NCBI GenBank assembly: GCA_914767715.1
Contig: OU612067.1
Location: forward strand, 9,674,001-9,738,000
DNA: 64,000 nt
Direction: 5' to 3'
Origin: Membranipora membranacea
Taxonomy: Eukaryota; Bryozoa; Gymnolaemata; Cheilostomatida; Membraniporidae
A model generated the notes under the pieces. It searched no databases and was not told the origin of the DNA. It was given only the letters and a program-made list of their open reading frames with translations. The number at the start of each line of letters is the position of its first letter. Within the stretch, counting starts at the first letter, position 1. A program made the translations under genes and the position numbers. Of this stretch, positions 38,672-49,370 are shown piece by piece.

Positions 38672-39662
38672 CTTTCCTGCTCTTCTGAAATAAAGTCTAA
38701 CACTAGCTGGAATGTTGGAAATGTTCTAGTAGTACACATGTTGCAAAATATAGGATGTTTCTACAGAACTGAGCACATGTCAATGGCAATATCAGAATTT
38801 ATATGTGCTCACTGAATTAGATTCTTCTCTTAGAATGGAAATAGTATCAAAGCGTTATACGGTTACAGGGACCCATCTGACTGTTATCTGATTGGCTGTC
38901 CCTAGTAGCATGAATAATTAGCCTGAGAAATTGTCTTGTTTACAAAATTGCAAACAGTAATTATACCCCATACAGTCATTCTGCGCATGCTCAGCTCTGG
39001 GCATGAGCTGATCTCTGCAAAATTGGGCCTCGGAATTCCGAAGCCATCTGATTGGCTACCTGCTCTGGTGGCACACTCACAAATGTGTGCGGAATTGTTA
39101 GAAAGAGTTCTCTTCTATTGTCACTATTAGCCAAAGTTGACTGGCAATTTATGCAGGGGGTGTCCGATCTCCCCAGACCAAAATTTCAATTAGAACCCAG
39201 ACTAAACTCATTGTTCTTGCACATGCGCAAATTCAATTCACGCATGATACATACTTAGCCTTACGACATTCTCTTTGTGGTAATGATATCCTAGTTTATC
39301 AGTGATCTACATGCCCAGTCAGATCACGAGAGTCAGTATGCCATACAGTGTCGATGATTAGGGCATTTCTAGATTGCTACTAGGGACTGGCTATTTTTGC
39401 AAGCCCTTTGTTTTGCAAAAGAAAGCTAATGATGCTTTTCCAGATATGGAATTCAATGTATGTGCTATTACATAGACATATATCATAAGCATATAAAGAG
39501 TGTTTGTAAGTATAAGACATCATAATATACACGATTCTGATAAAACCATGTGCTTTCACAATGTTTGTATACAATAAGTAGCCAATAAAACAAGAGCAGC
39601 AAGCCACGCCTCTACTAGCAATCTGCGCCTCGACCTACCCTGCTATGTGGCTAACAAGCTCT
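38672..39662 (-). repeat. 333 bp repeat, right copy, split by an insertion
   Basis: 38672-38809 and 39459-39662 together are the inverted counterpart of 35174-35506. The split point is occupied by the 649 bp element at 38810-39458, and the 8 bases TATGTGCT occur on both sides. Confidence 0.9.
38810..39458. mobile_element. 649 bp hAT-like non-autonomous element with 8 bp target duplication
   Basis: Flanked by direct TATGTGCT at 38802-38809 and 39459-39466. Ends are inverted: CACTGAATT at the left and AATTCAATG at the right (8 of 9 pair). An 8 bp target duplication with CA/TG termini is the hallmark of the hAT superfamily. The homologous left copy of the host repeat has a single TATGTGCT (inverted, in AATAGCACATA near 35370), i.e. 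the pre-insertion sequence. No transposase ORF. Confidence 0.85.
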
Positions 39663-39900
39663 CCCTTATTTTATACTGCACATAAAAACAGTTAAGACCA
39701 CTAACTGTCACAGCAAGGAGTAACTTCTTTTACAGATAAATGCATAAAAAAGCCGTACACAATGTGCAACTATAAAATTCATTTGCTTTGTAGTAATAAC
39801 TGCAGACTCCCTGCAATTCTAGTCATGGTTGATTTGCATTGGACTGGCACATCACCATCTATCCTCATCTAATAAATATATCAATTCAATATGATCTATC

Positions 39901-39940
39901 CTCATTGCGCAGTTGGTAGAGCGCCTGGTTAGTGCCATGA
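39901..39940 (+). repeat. tRNA-like A-box fragment
   Basis: GCGCAGTTGGTAGAGCGCC looks like a tRNA D-arm/A-box, but no B-box (GGTTCGAATCC type) follows and no cloverleaf closes. Probably a truncated tRNA-derived retroposon head. Confidence 0.4.
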
Positions 39941-40017
39941 TGACAAAAGTCTCATCTTATGAGGCTATTTGTGGCCCTGATCTTATCTTATATGAATGAT
40001 ACATTTGATTGTGTGTT

Positions 40018-40050
40018 TGATCAAGGAGTAAAAGACTTTACTCTCCTTGG
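40018..40050. repeat. CAAGGAGTAA hairpin, member 2
   Basis: TTTGATCAAGGAGTAAA and its near-inverse TTTACTCTCCTTGG, abutting the large foldback that begins at 40051. Confidence 0.7.
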
Positions 40051-40231
40051 TTTGATCACAGACAGCAGGTCACTGACAGTTGATTTGATGAGTTGCAGCC
40101 TTGTGTGTGTGTGGTTTGTGTTTGTTGTGGTGAAGATGAGAAGTGACTTATCAGAGCAACGCATTTGGCGGGTACAGAAGCTGCGCAGCTGCGATAACTT
40201 GGTTCATGCACATCTTCACAACAAACACAAA

Positions 40232-40263
<32 letters not shown>

Positions 40264-40314
40264 GGCTGCAACTCATCAATCAACTGTCAGTGACCTGTTG
40301 TCTGTGGTTTGATA
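40051..40314. repeat. ~264 bp foldback with CA/TG tracts in its arms
   Basis: The left arm (CACAGACAGCAGGTCACTG, GAGTTGCAGCCTTGTGTG, GTTTGTGTTTGTTGTG) and the right arm are reverse complements apart from small indels. The CA repeat at about 40231-40262 is longer than its TG partner near 40103-40120. Frames across it are low-complexity and not genes. Confidence 0.8.
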
Positions 40315-40424
40315 GCAAACAGGCCTATCTATCTTTTCACAAACAGCCTGGCTCTGCTCCTAAGTCTGCCTAGCCCTGGGGTGTGGGTGTATTGTAATCT
40401 ATTAGTTTGTTTTTTATTGACAGG

Positions 40425-41149
40425 ATATAAAGATTCACAGGCGTTCATCACACTGGCTTACGCTGAGGCAAGGAAGCATATGACAAATGACATACAGTGG
40501 TACTCTGGATACCTTTGTCAGAAGAATTGCCGACACATACGGAGGGAGGAGAAAGACACATGTCAATGTACTGATGAGACGATGATCACAATAATCCGAA
40601 GAATGCATAAAATTGATCAAATGGTATGACAAATTACACAGCATAAACATAAATAAATATTTTGTATGTATTACAACAGGTTTGGTCCAACTTCAGGTCT
40701 CTCCCATTAGACTGGTATCACAGCTCCTTGTTAGAGAAGAGCAACTCCAAATGTAAAGCGCCAACCACTATGTTGTTGCAAATTGATGCTAATTTAGATT
40801 TTAAAATGTGTTTGTTCTAACAGAACAATGATTGTCCCTTGCTATGCATGGTAATCATAGGCATATGAAATCCTATCGGTAGTTGAAGCCGTATTCAATG
40901 TTACATCCTCGAAGTACTAAAGTTGAGTCCATGTGTTAAGTCGATAGATTGGGAGTCATGATGTCATTTTTGCATCTACATTGCATACCGTTTCTGATTG
41001 GTTTTGGTTGAGACATCTAATTTGTCATCGTATGATGTTTTTTCTCTGTGTTTTTAGGCTGCTTGTGTCAAACATCTTGTTGGTGGGACAACACAGAGGG
41101 TAGATTTTATGAAAGCAGCTGAGAAAAGAAAAAATCGAGGAACATGTTA
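40425..41149 (+). CDS. unrecognised two-exon coding fragment
   Basis: Exon 40425-40623 (acceptor TTGACAG, donor ATG|GTATGA) encodes about 66 residues rich in charged residues and Cys (YLCQKNCRHIRREEKDTCQC). It can splice to about 41059 (TTTTTAG|GCTGCTTGT), continuing AACVKHLVGGTTQRVDFMK to a TAG near 41147-41149. Codon composition and splice sites look real, but no family is recognised and no start exon was found. It may belong with the exon-like pieces at 41680-44430. Confidence 0.4.
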
Positions 41150-41875
41150 GAAGACGCGGACTTACAGAAAACATGACTAGGTAGCAGTGACATAAAAAGC
41201 TGTATGTTACTACATATTGTCGTAATTATAATGTTTATACTACTACCCAATATACTCCAGATTTGGACTGTGATCAACTTGGCATTGAATGTCTGAAAAC
41301 TCAAACAGTATGTTTTATCGGTAGCTTTGTTAATGACTTCTTGACAAGAATATTGAGAAAATAGAGTTGGCATAAGTTGCTAATATCTATTTTGGACACT
41401 ACAGTCAATGTTTGAATTTAAGCACAACATTAATTTGCGAAAGGCCTTCAAATATAACCAAATGACCGATAATGCTTTGACATAAATTTGGAATATGATG
41501 TGTTGATGGGTCTAAGCTGTCTCATTAAGTTTGGCGGGGAATAGAGACGTTCTCCCAATCCTGCAAAACTTGCCAAGGCAGGGTTGAGTCAGATTACTTG
41601 AATAGCCAGTGAAAGTCCTGCAAAAGCTAAGATTGTACATTATGACTAAGTATAACCTGTTGTTCTTGTTACCATCAGGTGGTGGCTGAGAGTACTGAGT
41701 GACGCTTCAAACTGTGTATGACTCGTCTCACCCTGATCTGGACGAGGGCTTCAACCTTGTTAGGATTGAGAGAGTGAGTACCTTTATCTGTATATCAGAA
41801 CTATGTCGTTGCAATACAAATTTTATGAGGGGCAACTTTTGAACTTCAAACTATCTAAATGTATTACTGGAGCAG

Positions 41876-42246
41876 TTAAACTACTGCTGCCACTCATGCA
41901 AATTTGTGCTCATTGAATTCTGCATAGCTCCAAGATACTTAATTGAGACTTAAATCTAATCACATAATTGTCACCTAATGAGCAAATAATTTGCACAAAT
42001 TGATCTTCAAAATCAGGACATGAAATCTACGCACCAGCTTATGACTGTACAGTTTGCACTAGTAAGACGGTAACTATGTCACCTGTTGCAGTAGATAATT
42101 AATATCATACCCTAATTTTGATGATCAGTTTGTGCAAATTATTTGCTCATTAGGTGACAATGCTGAGATTGCAGCCTCATTTTATTAGTTTTGAGCTATA
42201 CAGAATCTATAAGCACGCATTTGGCTGTGTGGCAGCAGTGGTTTAA
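41876..42246. mobile_element. 371 bp foldback element bounded by TTAA
   Basis: Begins TTAAACTACTGCTGCCAC (41876-41893) and ends with its inverse GTGGCAGCAGTGGTTTAA (42229-42246), 17 of 18 matching. A ~47 bp inner pair (41968-42014 with 42114-42160, containing CACCTAATGAGCAAATAATT) has two or three differences. TTAA at both ends is what piggyBac-type insertion leaves. No ORF. Confidence 0.8.
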
Positions 42247-42867
42247 GTTTGTTCAATCATTGTGAGCTGTTACATTGGTCTTGTAGGAAAATTGACTCAA
42301 TTGTCATCTTAGGCGCAATTGTTTTTACTTCCCAGTACATCAATAACTTAATGTATACGCAATGAGTTTGTGTAGATAGTTTATCATCCTACTTCACTGT
42401 TTCCATGTCTACATCCCAAACCTATATTCATTATATTCACCATCACAGTATCATTCATGCAAAACATTTAGATATAATTGGATCGGAAATCTTGAGGTAT
42501 ATATACATAGATTAATGCGTGAGGAAGTTTTTCCAATTTTACTCTTCTTGTTTTACTTGTCAGCTACCTCCAAACTTAACACACCTCGATGCTGATCAAG
42601 ATTGATAACAGTGACGATTCTGAAACTTGATAATATTGTTTGGAGTTCTCCTCTAGAAAAGCAGTGATCAGTTTCGGGGAGATCTGAATCCTAGCTGGTC
42701 TTTAACTCTTTAGCTGTGCGGGTTTTTATAGGTCCTGATCAGAAGAATCCTGATGGATGGCATAGATTTGACCAGTGAGTTCTAGATGGAAGCTGGACTT
42801 GCTTACACTGTGGATGAGCAGAGTATGAATTATGTTGTTGACACTGAGTACCATCACGTAAGTATAA

Positions 42868-42893
42868 CCAAGGAGTAACCTGTTACTCTTTGG
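42868..42893. repeat. CAAGGAGTAA hairpin, member 3
   Basis: ACCAAGGAGTAAC and GTTACTCTTTGGT, inverted with one mismatch, spacer CT. Confidence 0.75.
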
Positions 42894-43503
42894 TATAACT
42901 TACAAGGTTTAAAATCATATAGAACTAGATGGGATATAATATGTCATGTATCCAAATGGTAACCCAAGTAAGTCACTTTGTGTTCTTTATTTCATATGGT
43001 AACTCCAAGTTGATCTCTTATGCCAATCTATAAACCAAATCTGTCTTGTGGAGTTGTAATCAATAAGTTGAATAGGACAAACGGTGCCTTACTTTGGAGT
43101 TATCCACTCTCTGAACATATAGTTCAATGAGACCACAACTCTCATAAATTTACTCATTCGGACCAGTGGTTGCAGAATGCAGATAGATTATAAAATATAG
43201 TATAGATATGAAGGCTCTATAATATAGACTGACAAATTATGGAGCAGAGATCTCCGCTGTTAGCCTAGATATACCCTGTACTCAGTAAAAGTATGAAGTA
43301 TTAGTGAAAGGCAGCACATTAGATCAGCAAAGACTGAGTTCTGCTTATTAGAGGATGTATATACTCCAGGATGAAAATAAGATGCAAATAGGGAGATAAC
43401 TTTCACTACAGTGATATTATATATAATATATATATGTATTATCGTTGGATAAATGATACATAGTAGTACCTAAAGTGTAGATATGACTGTTAGTGCATTG
43501 TAG

Positions 43504-43522
43504 CAAGGAGTAAAACTCCTTG
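43504..43522. repeat. CAAGGAGTAA hairpin, member 4
   Basis: CAAGGAGT, spacer AAA, ACTCCTTG: perfect 8 bp arms. A lone half-copy, CAAGGAGTAAC, is at 39714-39724. Confidence 0.75.
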
Positions 43523-44579
43523 ATTGTAGCAATATTCCTTTTTAAAGACGCTATAAATAAAGCTATGTTTTGTCTTTTGCCGGTGTATACACTGAATTTC
43601 ACGGCTTTTTTGTCAGTAATAGTAATAAATCCATCCATCCTACTGCACTGCACTGTACTATAGGTATCATAGTGCCATTACACATATTCATTCTCAAACT
43701 TGGCTTTTGTTTGAAATGATTGTAGATGCAAATCTGTGAATCTGAGAGCTTTGTAGCAGAGGCAGACCATATAAGACCATTCTAAATCTGAAATCTCAAG
43801 ACTAGTGTCACCCACAAACGTTAAGAAGATGACGGTCTCTCACTCGAGCTCATTCTCAGCGACTCATGTTTTCATGTGTACTGCTAAGACCTTCATAGTA
43901 ACAGGTACATTTTACAGTCAAACATGCACAAGCTTGTCATACCAAGTGATAATTGTTCTCTTGACCACATCTCTGCAAGTCCCATACCTTCCCCTTTCCA
44001 CTATTTTGACTCTCAATGGTTTCAAACTTCATACCTAAAGTTTCAATGTAGAGGCCAGGCAGCATGAAGTTGCCCCCCCCCCCTCATATGTTGTTTTAGC
44101 TCGGTCACATCTCCTCACACTTGAGATTGTCCAGCTGCGATGATGTAGGGGAATCCCACCTGATTTTTAAGCTTGCACAAAGTAGAACATCAGGATTCTG
44201 CTGACCTACGAGACTATGCCTGTGATGCATGGTCAATGAGAAATGTTTGTACATTCTGACAATCAAATGCTACCCTGATTCATTCAATTAGTTATAATAT
44301 TGTTGTCTTGGTTATAAATAACATGAAGATTAGCATCAGCCTGATATATGATTTGATTGTAGGGAAAGGACATAACTTGAAGATTGAGGGAGATGATAAT
44401 ACTGTGAAAAACCTGAGGGGAGATAGACTTGCCAACGCTTGATATAGGCTAGTGTAATTGTCAAGAGCGCCTGGGGTCTAACCATCAACATTGCCCCACA
44501 GAATGGTAAGAATAATAGGTTGGAGATTGAGATTATACAAAGACCTTAAAGCATACGAAAAATATTGGTTGTGGGTTAA

Positions 44580-44790
44580 AAAATGTGGGTTAAAATCGCA
44601 AGTGTTGTCTCCGTCCGAGGACTGAGAAATATCAGTGCCTTAAGGGCGCGGCCGCAGGCAGGTCGGAGCACACCTGGGGCGTCATATGAGCCCAGTAGTC
44701 AGTAGACCGCAGCGGGATTCGAACCCAGGACCTCCAACGCTTGCTCGTTAAAGGGCAGGCGCTCTAACTAACTGAGCTACCTCCTACTCA
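44580..44790 (-). mobile_element. tRNA-derived SINE-like element
   Basis: On the minus strand an A-box-like GTAGCTCAGTTAGTTAGAGC (44780-44761) is followed at normal tRNA spacing by a B-box GGTTCGAATCC (44725-44715). The anticodon arm is distorted and the acceptor ends do not pair, so it is not a working tRNA. A GC-richer body continues to about 44580 (CGCCCCAGGTGTGC, CGGCCGCGCCC). The left end is uncertain. Confidence 0.65.
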
Positions 44791-46491
44791 GTAATCAGAG
44801 GTAGTTTCTCCGGCTTATGAGCCCAAAAACAGCTAAATGAGGCTATTAAAACTTGCTCGCAAAACTTCATAGTTTGGTATCGGGACACACTCATACTTTT
44901 TATGTCTTAGACTACAATATACATACCTGTATGTCCATCAAAATAAGTCGCCAGCAAATGTAGCTAGTACCATTACAAAGATTTTCCTAGGGCAACAAAA
45001 TAGTGAGCAACTGATGTTTGGTTGGTTTTACATTTATAGTTCTGTATATGAAAATTGTCACAATTTGACCAAATTCCTGATAACAAGTATTTATGCTGAA
45101 AAGACAACTTCAGAGCATCATAGCTCTGCTTCTAATAAACAGCAGTTGTTCACTTATTTTGAAACATTATGGCTGTAGTCGCAAAGCCTATGAATTTAAC
45201 CTCATCCTCTCTTGTTGTTTGATTCTTTATTTGTTGGAAAATATTTCCGCATTTATTGGAAGATTAATTTCCTGAGACAACTAAAAAATTATAGTTCTAG
45301 GAGAAGTACATGTGTTTTCATTCATTCTTTAGCCTACTCTTCAGATAATTGACAGGACATATAAACAACATTCTCACAATTAGATTTTGACCTGGGTGTG
45401 ACAGGAAGGTCAGGAATGTATAATCCTAGTTATTTTTGTCATGATCTCCCTGAAAATTCAACAGAATTGCATTGTGGGATACCAATGAATATTCCTGAGT
45501 CAATTGGTACCTTAACAATCCGAATTTCTATCTTTGTGCAGGAAGTTGATTGATGATTATCAGTTCTCAGTGATACTGAAGCAAGGAGGCATCTGTGCAC
45601 ATGGTGATATGGTAGCATTGGCATTTATAACTCCATCACAACATCAGAAATGGGAGGGGGGAGGATCACCTAAAAACTAGAACTATAAACTATTGTTCTA
45701 ACTTTTAATGGTTGATCTAGTTTGGTCAAGAGGCTTTGGTACCAACTGTTCACTTCAACCTCTGTTGTTTGACCTTCTTTCATGACAAATATGATTCAAT
45801 GGGCACACCCTACGTATATCTTTTTGCTAAACCATCTGCCTAAGATCAAACTATTCCAGTAGCTTATTTCATTATAATGGAGGAGGAGCAGTGCCACCAG
45901 CATTTCATTTTGTACTATTGCAAAGTTTGAGTCACTAAGGTTATGGTTTTATTTTGCAAATATATTTGTTGGTTTTTCTCCATGTGATAGGTCTGCATGT
46001 TTTGATGCAACTATAGAATCTAAAGCAAAGATCAATATCAGGTCTCATATTTGTTAACAGTATTTGTTGCCATTTTATACTACGGGATACACATGTGCAA
46101 TAATATGGGACTAAAATCACATTTGTTACCACCAAGATAAAAATACTGAGGGGGGTGCCCTTTCAATAAGACATGCTTTTTAAGGAAAATGACATATCTA
46201 AAAATTATCACTCAGGTTTTGCTGACCCAGTGGGTGAGCGATCAGATTTTGGCTGTTGCATTTTTCAATTGAAATACCCCCAAGAATGAGAAATATTATG
46301 ACTCATCTTGCTTCCCTGACGTACATCAACACATGTTACCATGCACTAGTAGCTACTACCAACAGAAGAATGGCACCACACTCACCAACGAAAATTATGC
46401 TTTCAGACCTGTTGTTCATGTTGCCCTTATTTATTATTGAAAATTGGGAAGTTTAGAAAACTCTGAAAGAGGTTCGGTAAGATAGGTGAAC
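44791..46491. other. intergenic, no supported gene
   Basis: AT-rich. Frames at 45093-45275 and 46256-46456 lack domain signatures. A patch at about 46235-46276 (GAGCGATCAGATTTTGGCTG) resembles 60556-60600, suggesting another dispersed element. Confidence 0.35.
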
Positions 46492-46914
46492 ATGAACATG
46501 CGCAACAGTGCTCTGAAGAATCTCAGCAACTTTTCAAATCTGCATTTGAAGGCCACGATTATGCTTTTTGCATATCTGTTAATGCGACTAGGAGAATCTG
46601 ATTGCCAACTTGGTTTGTATTGTTCATCTAATCAAAGCTTCTCAGAGGGTTTAATCCTGCTAAAGAAGCAATATGATAATGAGTCTCTCATATACATGTA
46701 TCATACCGCACCACTCCTTCATAACATGGCTGTGAATAGTTTGCATATGGATGATCCAGGAATGGCAATTTGGTTCCTCAGACAGTCTTTATCAATGTGG
46801 GAATACCTGGGTTGCAATGAGACCTTATATGCAGCCAACACTTTGTATCATCTTGGCAAAGCGAACAAGTTATTGTCCAATGTTATGTATTACAGTTTTG
46901 TTATTATCCTTTAG
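46492..46914 (+). pseudogene. TPR-repeat protein, 5' part, cut by an insertion
   Basis: ATG at 46492 opens a frame with helical repeat features: LHNMAVNSLHMDDPGMAIWF and LYAANTLYHLGKANKLLSN. It leaves the TPR pattern after SN (46881), continues as VMYYSFVIIL, then stops. Joining 46881 directly to 47202 would restore one continuous TPR (LGKANKLLSN followed by YQTSERMFLNALGIC). No AG acceptor exists at that junction, so this is not a normal intron. The coding part is related to kinesin-light-chain/nephrocystin-3-type TPR proteins. Confidence 0.6.
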
Positions 46915-47201
46915 TAGTTTCACTTTGTAAAGTGAAAGTCCTTTATGTTATCTATTACTTGATTGGTATTTCATTATTGTAAAGGCTCTTTTTATTGGCC
47001 TATTTTAATCATTCGTCTGCATCCTTTTTGTTAGTTGTATATAAGATGTTAAACAAAGAAGATGCTTTGTTTAATAAGTTAAGAATAAATAAACTTGTTA
47101 GCTTAGGGTTTTAAAGCTAGCACAATCAAATAGATGTCAAATCCATGTACAGCTCATCCAATAAATACAAGCCTGAAATCTAACCTGATATGTCAAACAA
47201 T
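46882..47201. mobile_element. ~320 bp insertion inside the TPR frame
   Basis: Interrupts the TPR codons between CAAT at 46878-46881 and CAAT at 47198-47201. Contains two tight hairpins, TTTCACTTTGTAAAGTGAAA and TTAAACAAAG-AAGATG-CTTTGTTTAA. Its length (not a multiple of three) and internal stops break the frame. Family unknown. Confidence 0.5.
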
Positions 47202-48275
47202 TATCAAACATCTGAACGGATGTTCCTAAACGCTTTGGGAATTTGCAAGAAACTTGATACACATGGTAACAAAATTCACCAGATTTTTCAGCATCTAGAT
47301 TGCAAGCATCTACTCTCAGCTGTCTCTGAATTATCGATCGGTGGGTGCACTGAGGAAATCTTGGCTAGTTACCTCTCTTTATGTTTGTGTTCTAGTGGTC
47401 ATCTTGAAGATACTGATCTTGCTATCAGCTGTGCACAGTTTGCTCTGGCAATGTTTAAAAAAATGCCAGAGACATCAACATTGTATCTGAACATAGCTAG
47501 AGTTATGGTGAATATAGGTGACATGGAGTTCTCCCTGAGAAAATATAAGGATGCCATGACATCCTACAAAGCAGCACTTCTCATGATGTTGAGAGAGCAA
47601 CATGGTCATGGTAATAAACTAGCTGACACAATCAAAAAACTGGCCAGCCTGTGTAAACAAGATGATGAAATAATCAAACAAGATGAGTCTCTTCTCCCTA
47701 ATTACCTAGGTATTATGAGAGTGTGTGGGGAGCTTCATCAGAAATCACTATCCTGTCACAACCCTGACCTTCACCAAAGGTGTATCACTAATATAGCACT
47801 GCACCTAACAGAGGTTGGGGAGGAGCTTTGCCGAAAGAAGAACTTTTGCTTGGCTCACAAAGTATATGAACAGGCCAATGAAATTCTGAACCATCAATCT
47901 GCAAGCTCACCAGAGTTGCAAACACTCTCTGCAGCTATCCTTCACAATCTTGGGGTCATATGCCATCGAGTTAACCAGTTGAAGACCTCTGAGGGTTTCC
48001 TTTTACAAGCTCTGTCACTGAAAAAGCTAATATCTGGCTGCCAAGAGTTGGATATCAGTATAGCTCTGACCCATAACATTCTCGGTAATCTATACCTTTC
48101 CACGTGTGAATACAAGAAGGCATTCCATCAGTATAAACAATCATCCTGTATCATCTCTTATGTTTTCCCAAAGAAAGCTTCCCATGTCTTAGTTCACGAG
48201 AAAGTGATAAAGGTCATATCAATATTAGTGGCAGATCCCATTGGCCCCTCTCGCTGTTGTTATCCTCTTATCTAA
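47190..48275 (+). CDS. TPR-repeat protein, main open frame (361 codons)
   Basis: One long exon of helical repeats: GHLEDTDLAISCAQFALAMF, IGDMEFSLRKYKDAMTSYKA, RKKNFCLAHKVYEQANEIL, ILHNLGVICHRVNQLKTSEG and ILGNLYLSTCEYKKAFHQYK follow the TPR spacing of small residues and Tyr/Leu/Ala. The fold serves protein-protein scaffolding; partners are unknown. The ATG at 47190 is inside the insertion, so the first residues (MSNN) are probably not original; the native frame seems to continue from 46492-46881. It may be a retrogene or the TPR end of a larger protein. Start and functionality are uncertain; the coding signal is strong. Confidence 0.75.
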   Translation: MSNNYQTSERMFLNALGICKKLDTHGNKIHQIFQHLDCKHLLSAVSELSIGGCTEEILASYLSLCLCSSGHLEDTDLAISCAQFALAMFKKMPETSTLYLNIARVMVNIGDMEFSLRKYKDAMTSYKAALLMMLREQHGHGNKLADTIKKLASLCKQDDEIIKQDESLLPNYLGIMRVCGELHQKSLSCHNPDLHQRCITNIALHLTEVGEELCRKKNFCLAHKVYEQANEILNHQSASSPELQTLSAAILHNLGVICHRVNQLKTSEGFLLQALSLKKLISGCQELDISIALTHNILGNLYLSTCEYKKAFHQYKQSSCIISYVFPKKASHVLVHEKVIKVISILVADPIGPSRCCYPLI

Positions 48276-49370
48276 GCTGTCGTTGAGTGGTTGGAAGTCA
48301 TCTGGGTGGCATGGTTACCACTTATGACTAAATGTGTTAGTAAAATCACGTACTCGTCCCAAACCCAGATGGTAGCATGATTCATTTTCAAACATTGCTG
48401 TTGGGTGGTGCCTCACTAGTTTCAGTCTTCTTAGGATTCATTGGTTCACCATTGCATGAGTTAGTTATTATGGTTATCGTAGTCCATCTTTATTGTCTGC
48501 TCATATTTTATTCTTCGAACGGTTAGAAAGCCCCTTCGTATATCCACTTTTAAAACTGCGTGACTAATTGGATGCATTGTGGATAATTTTTTTGCCTGTT
48601 TTCTCCTGTTCAATATTATATATTTATTTTTGATGACCTTGTACTCTGGCTGGCCGACTTGTTCCTGTTCGATGTATCTGCCAATTTCTGGCAAATGTTT
48701 CTGTTATTTATCTCAAAGAATCCGCACTATATTATGTCTTTGAATAACAGGACTATGGTCATCACTTTTGAATTGAACTGCTTTTCTATTGTGATTGTTT
48801 AACTGAGCATATTATTCTCTACACCAATTCTGAGTTATTTCTTCTGGAGATTTTTATTGGAATATTATGAACTTTATATTTATACTGATCAGATTGATGA
48901 ACCACTTTTGTTCATTATAGTCATTTTATTTGTGTACATAAGACTGAAGCCCTAATATTTTATCAACAATATACAATAATATAATGTCATATAATGTTTA
49001 AAATTTAAATGTGTATTCTATCAACTAAACTTTGATTGACTAAGCCCAGTTATGGTGTAGTATTGTCAACTGTTCCCGCCCGAAAATTACCCCGGGACAC
49101 CGAAGTCAACTTTCGCAGTGTGAACGGTTAACAATACTACAACAGTGGAACACATATCAGCTAGAATTTACTAAACATCAATCAGGTGGCTCAGGTTTTC
49201 CTTTTAGGTAGAGGAGTCATATATGTAGTAGATTTGTCATATGTGGAGAGTTTCTAGTGCCCTGTAACTACAAAAACGTTGCATACATGATGGAGGAAAT
49301 TGAAAATGCATTGTTAGAACACAACATTACATTCATTTTTCTAATCAAATTATATGTATATTATATGAGA
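48276..49370. other. intergenic, no supported gene
   Basis: AT-rich sequence after the TPR frame. The minus-strand frame 48461-48694 shows no domain. No AATAAA close to the TPR stop was noticed. Confidence 0.35.

Larger units (their letters stand above)
41680..44430 (+). pseudogene. scattered exon-like pieces, unrecognised
   Basis: Short peptide-coding segments next to consensus donors: DSSHPDLDEGFNLVRIERV before GTGAGTACC (about 41720-41775); GLAYTVDEQSMNYVVDTEY before GTAAGTATA (about 42790-42860); LKIEGDDNTVKNLRGDRLA (about 44378-44437). Stops and short gaps keep them from joining into a clean model. They may be the remains of one gene, or small exons of a gene I cannot complete. Confidence 0.25.

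Noticed and set aside
39959-40373. Open frames with His/Thr or Val/Cys runs
   Set aside because: They translate the CA/TG tracts of the foldback at 40051-40314.
44712-44785. Functional tRNA gene on the minus strand
   Set aside because: A and B boxes are present but the acceptor stem does not pair and the anticodon arm is distorted; SINE head preferred.
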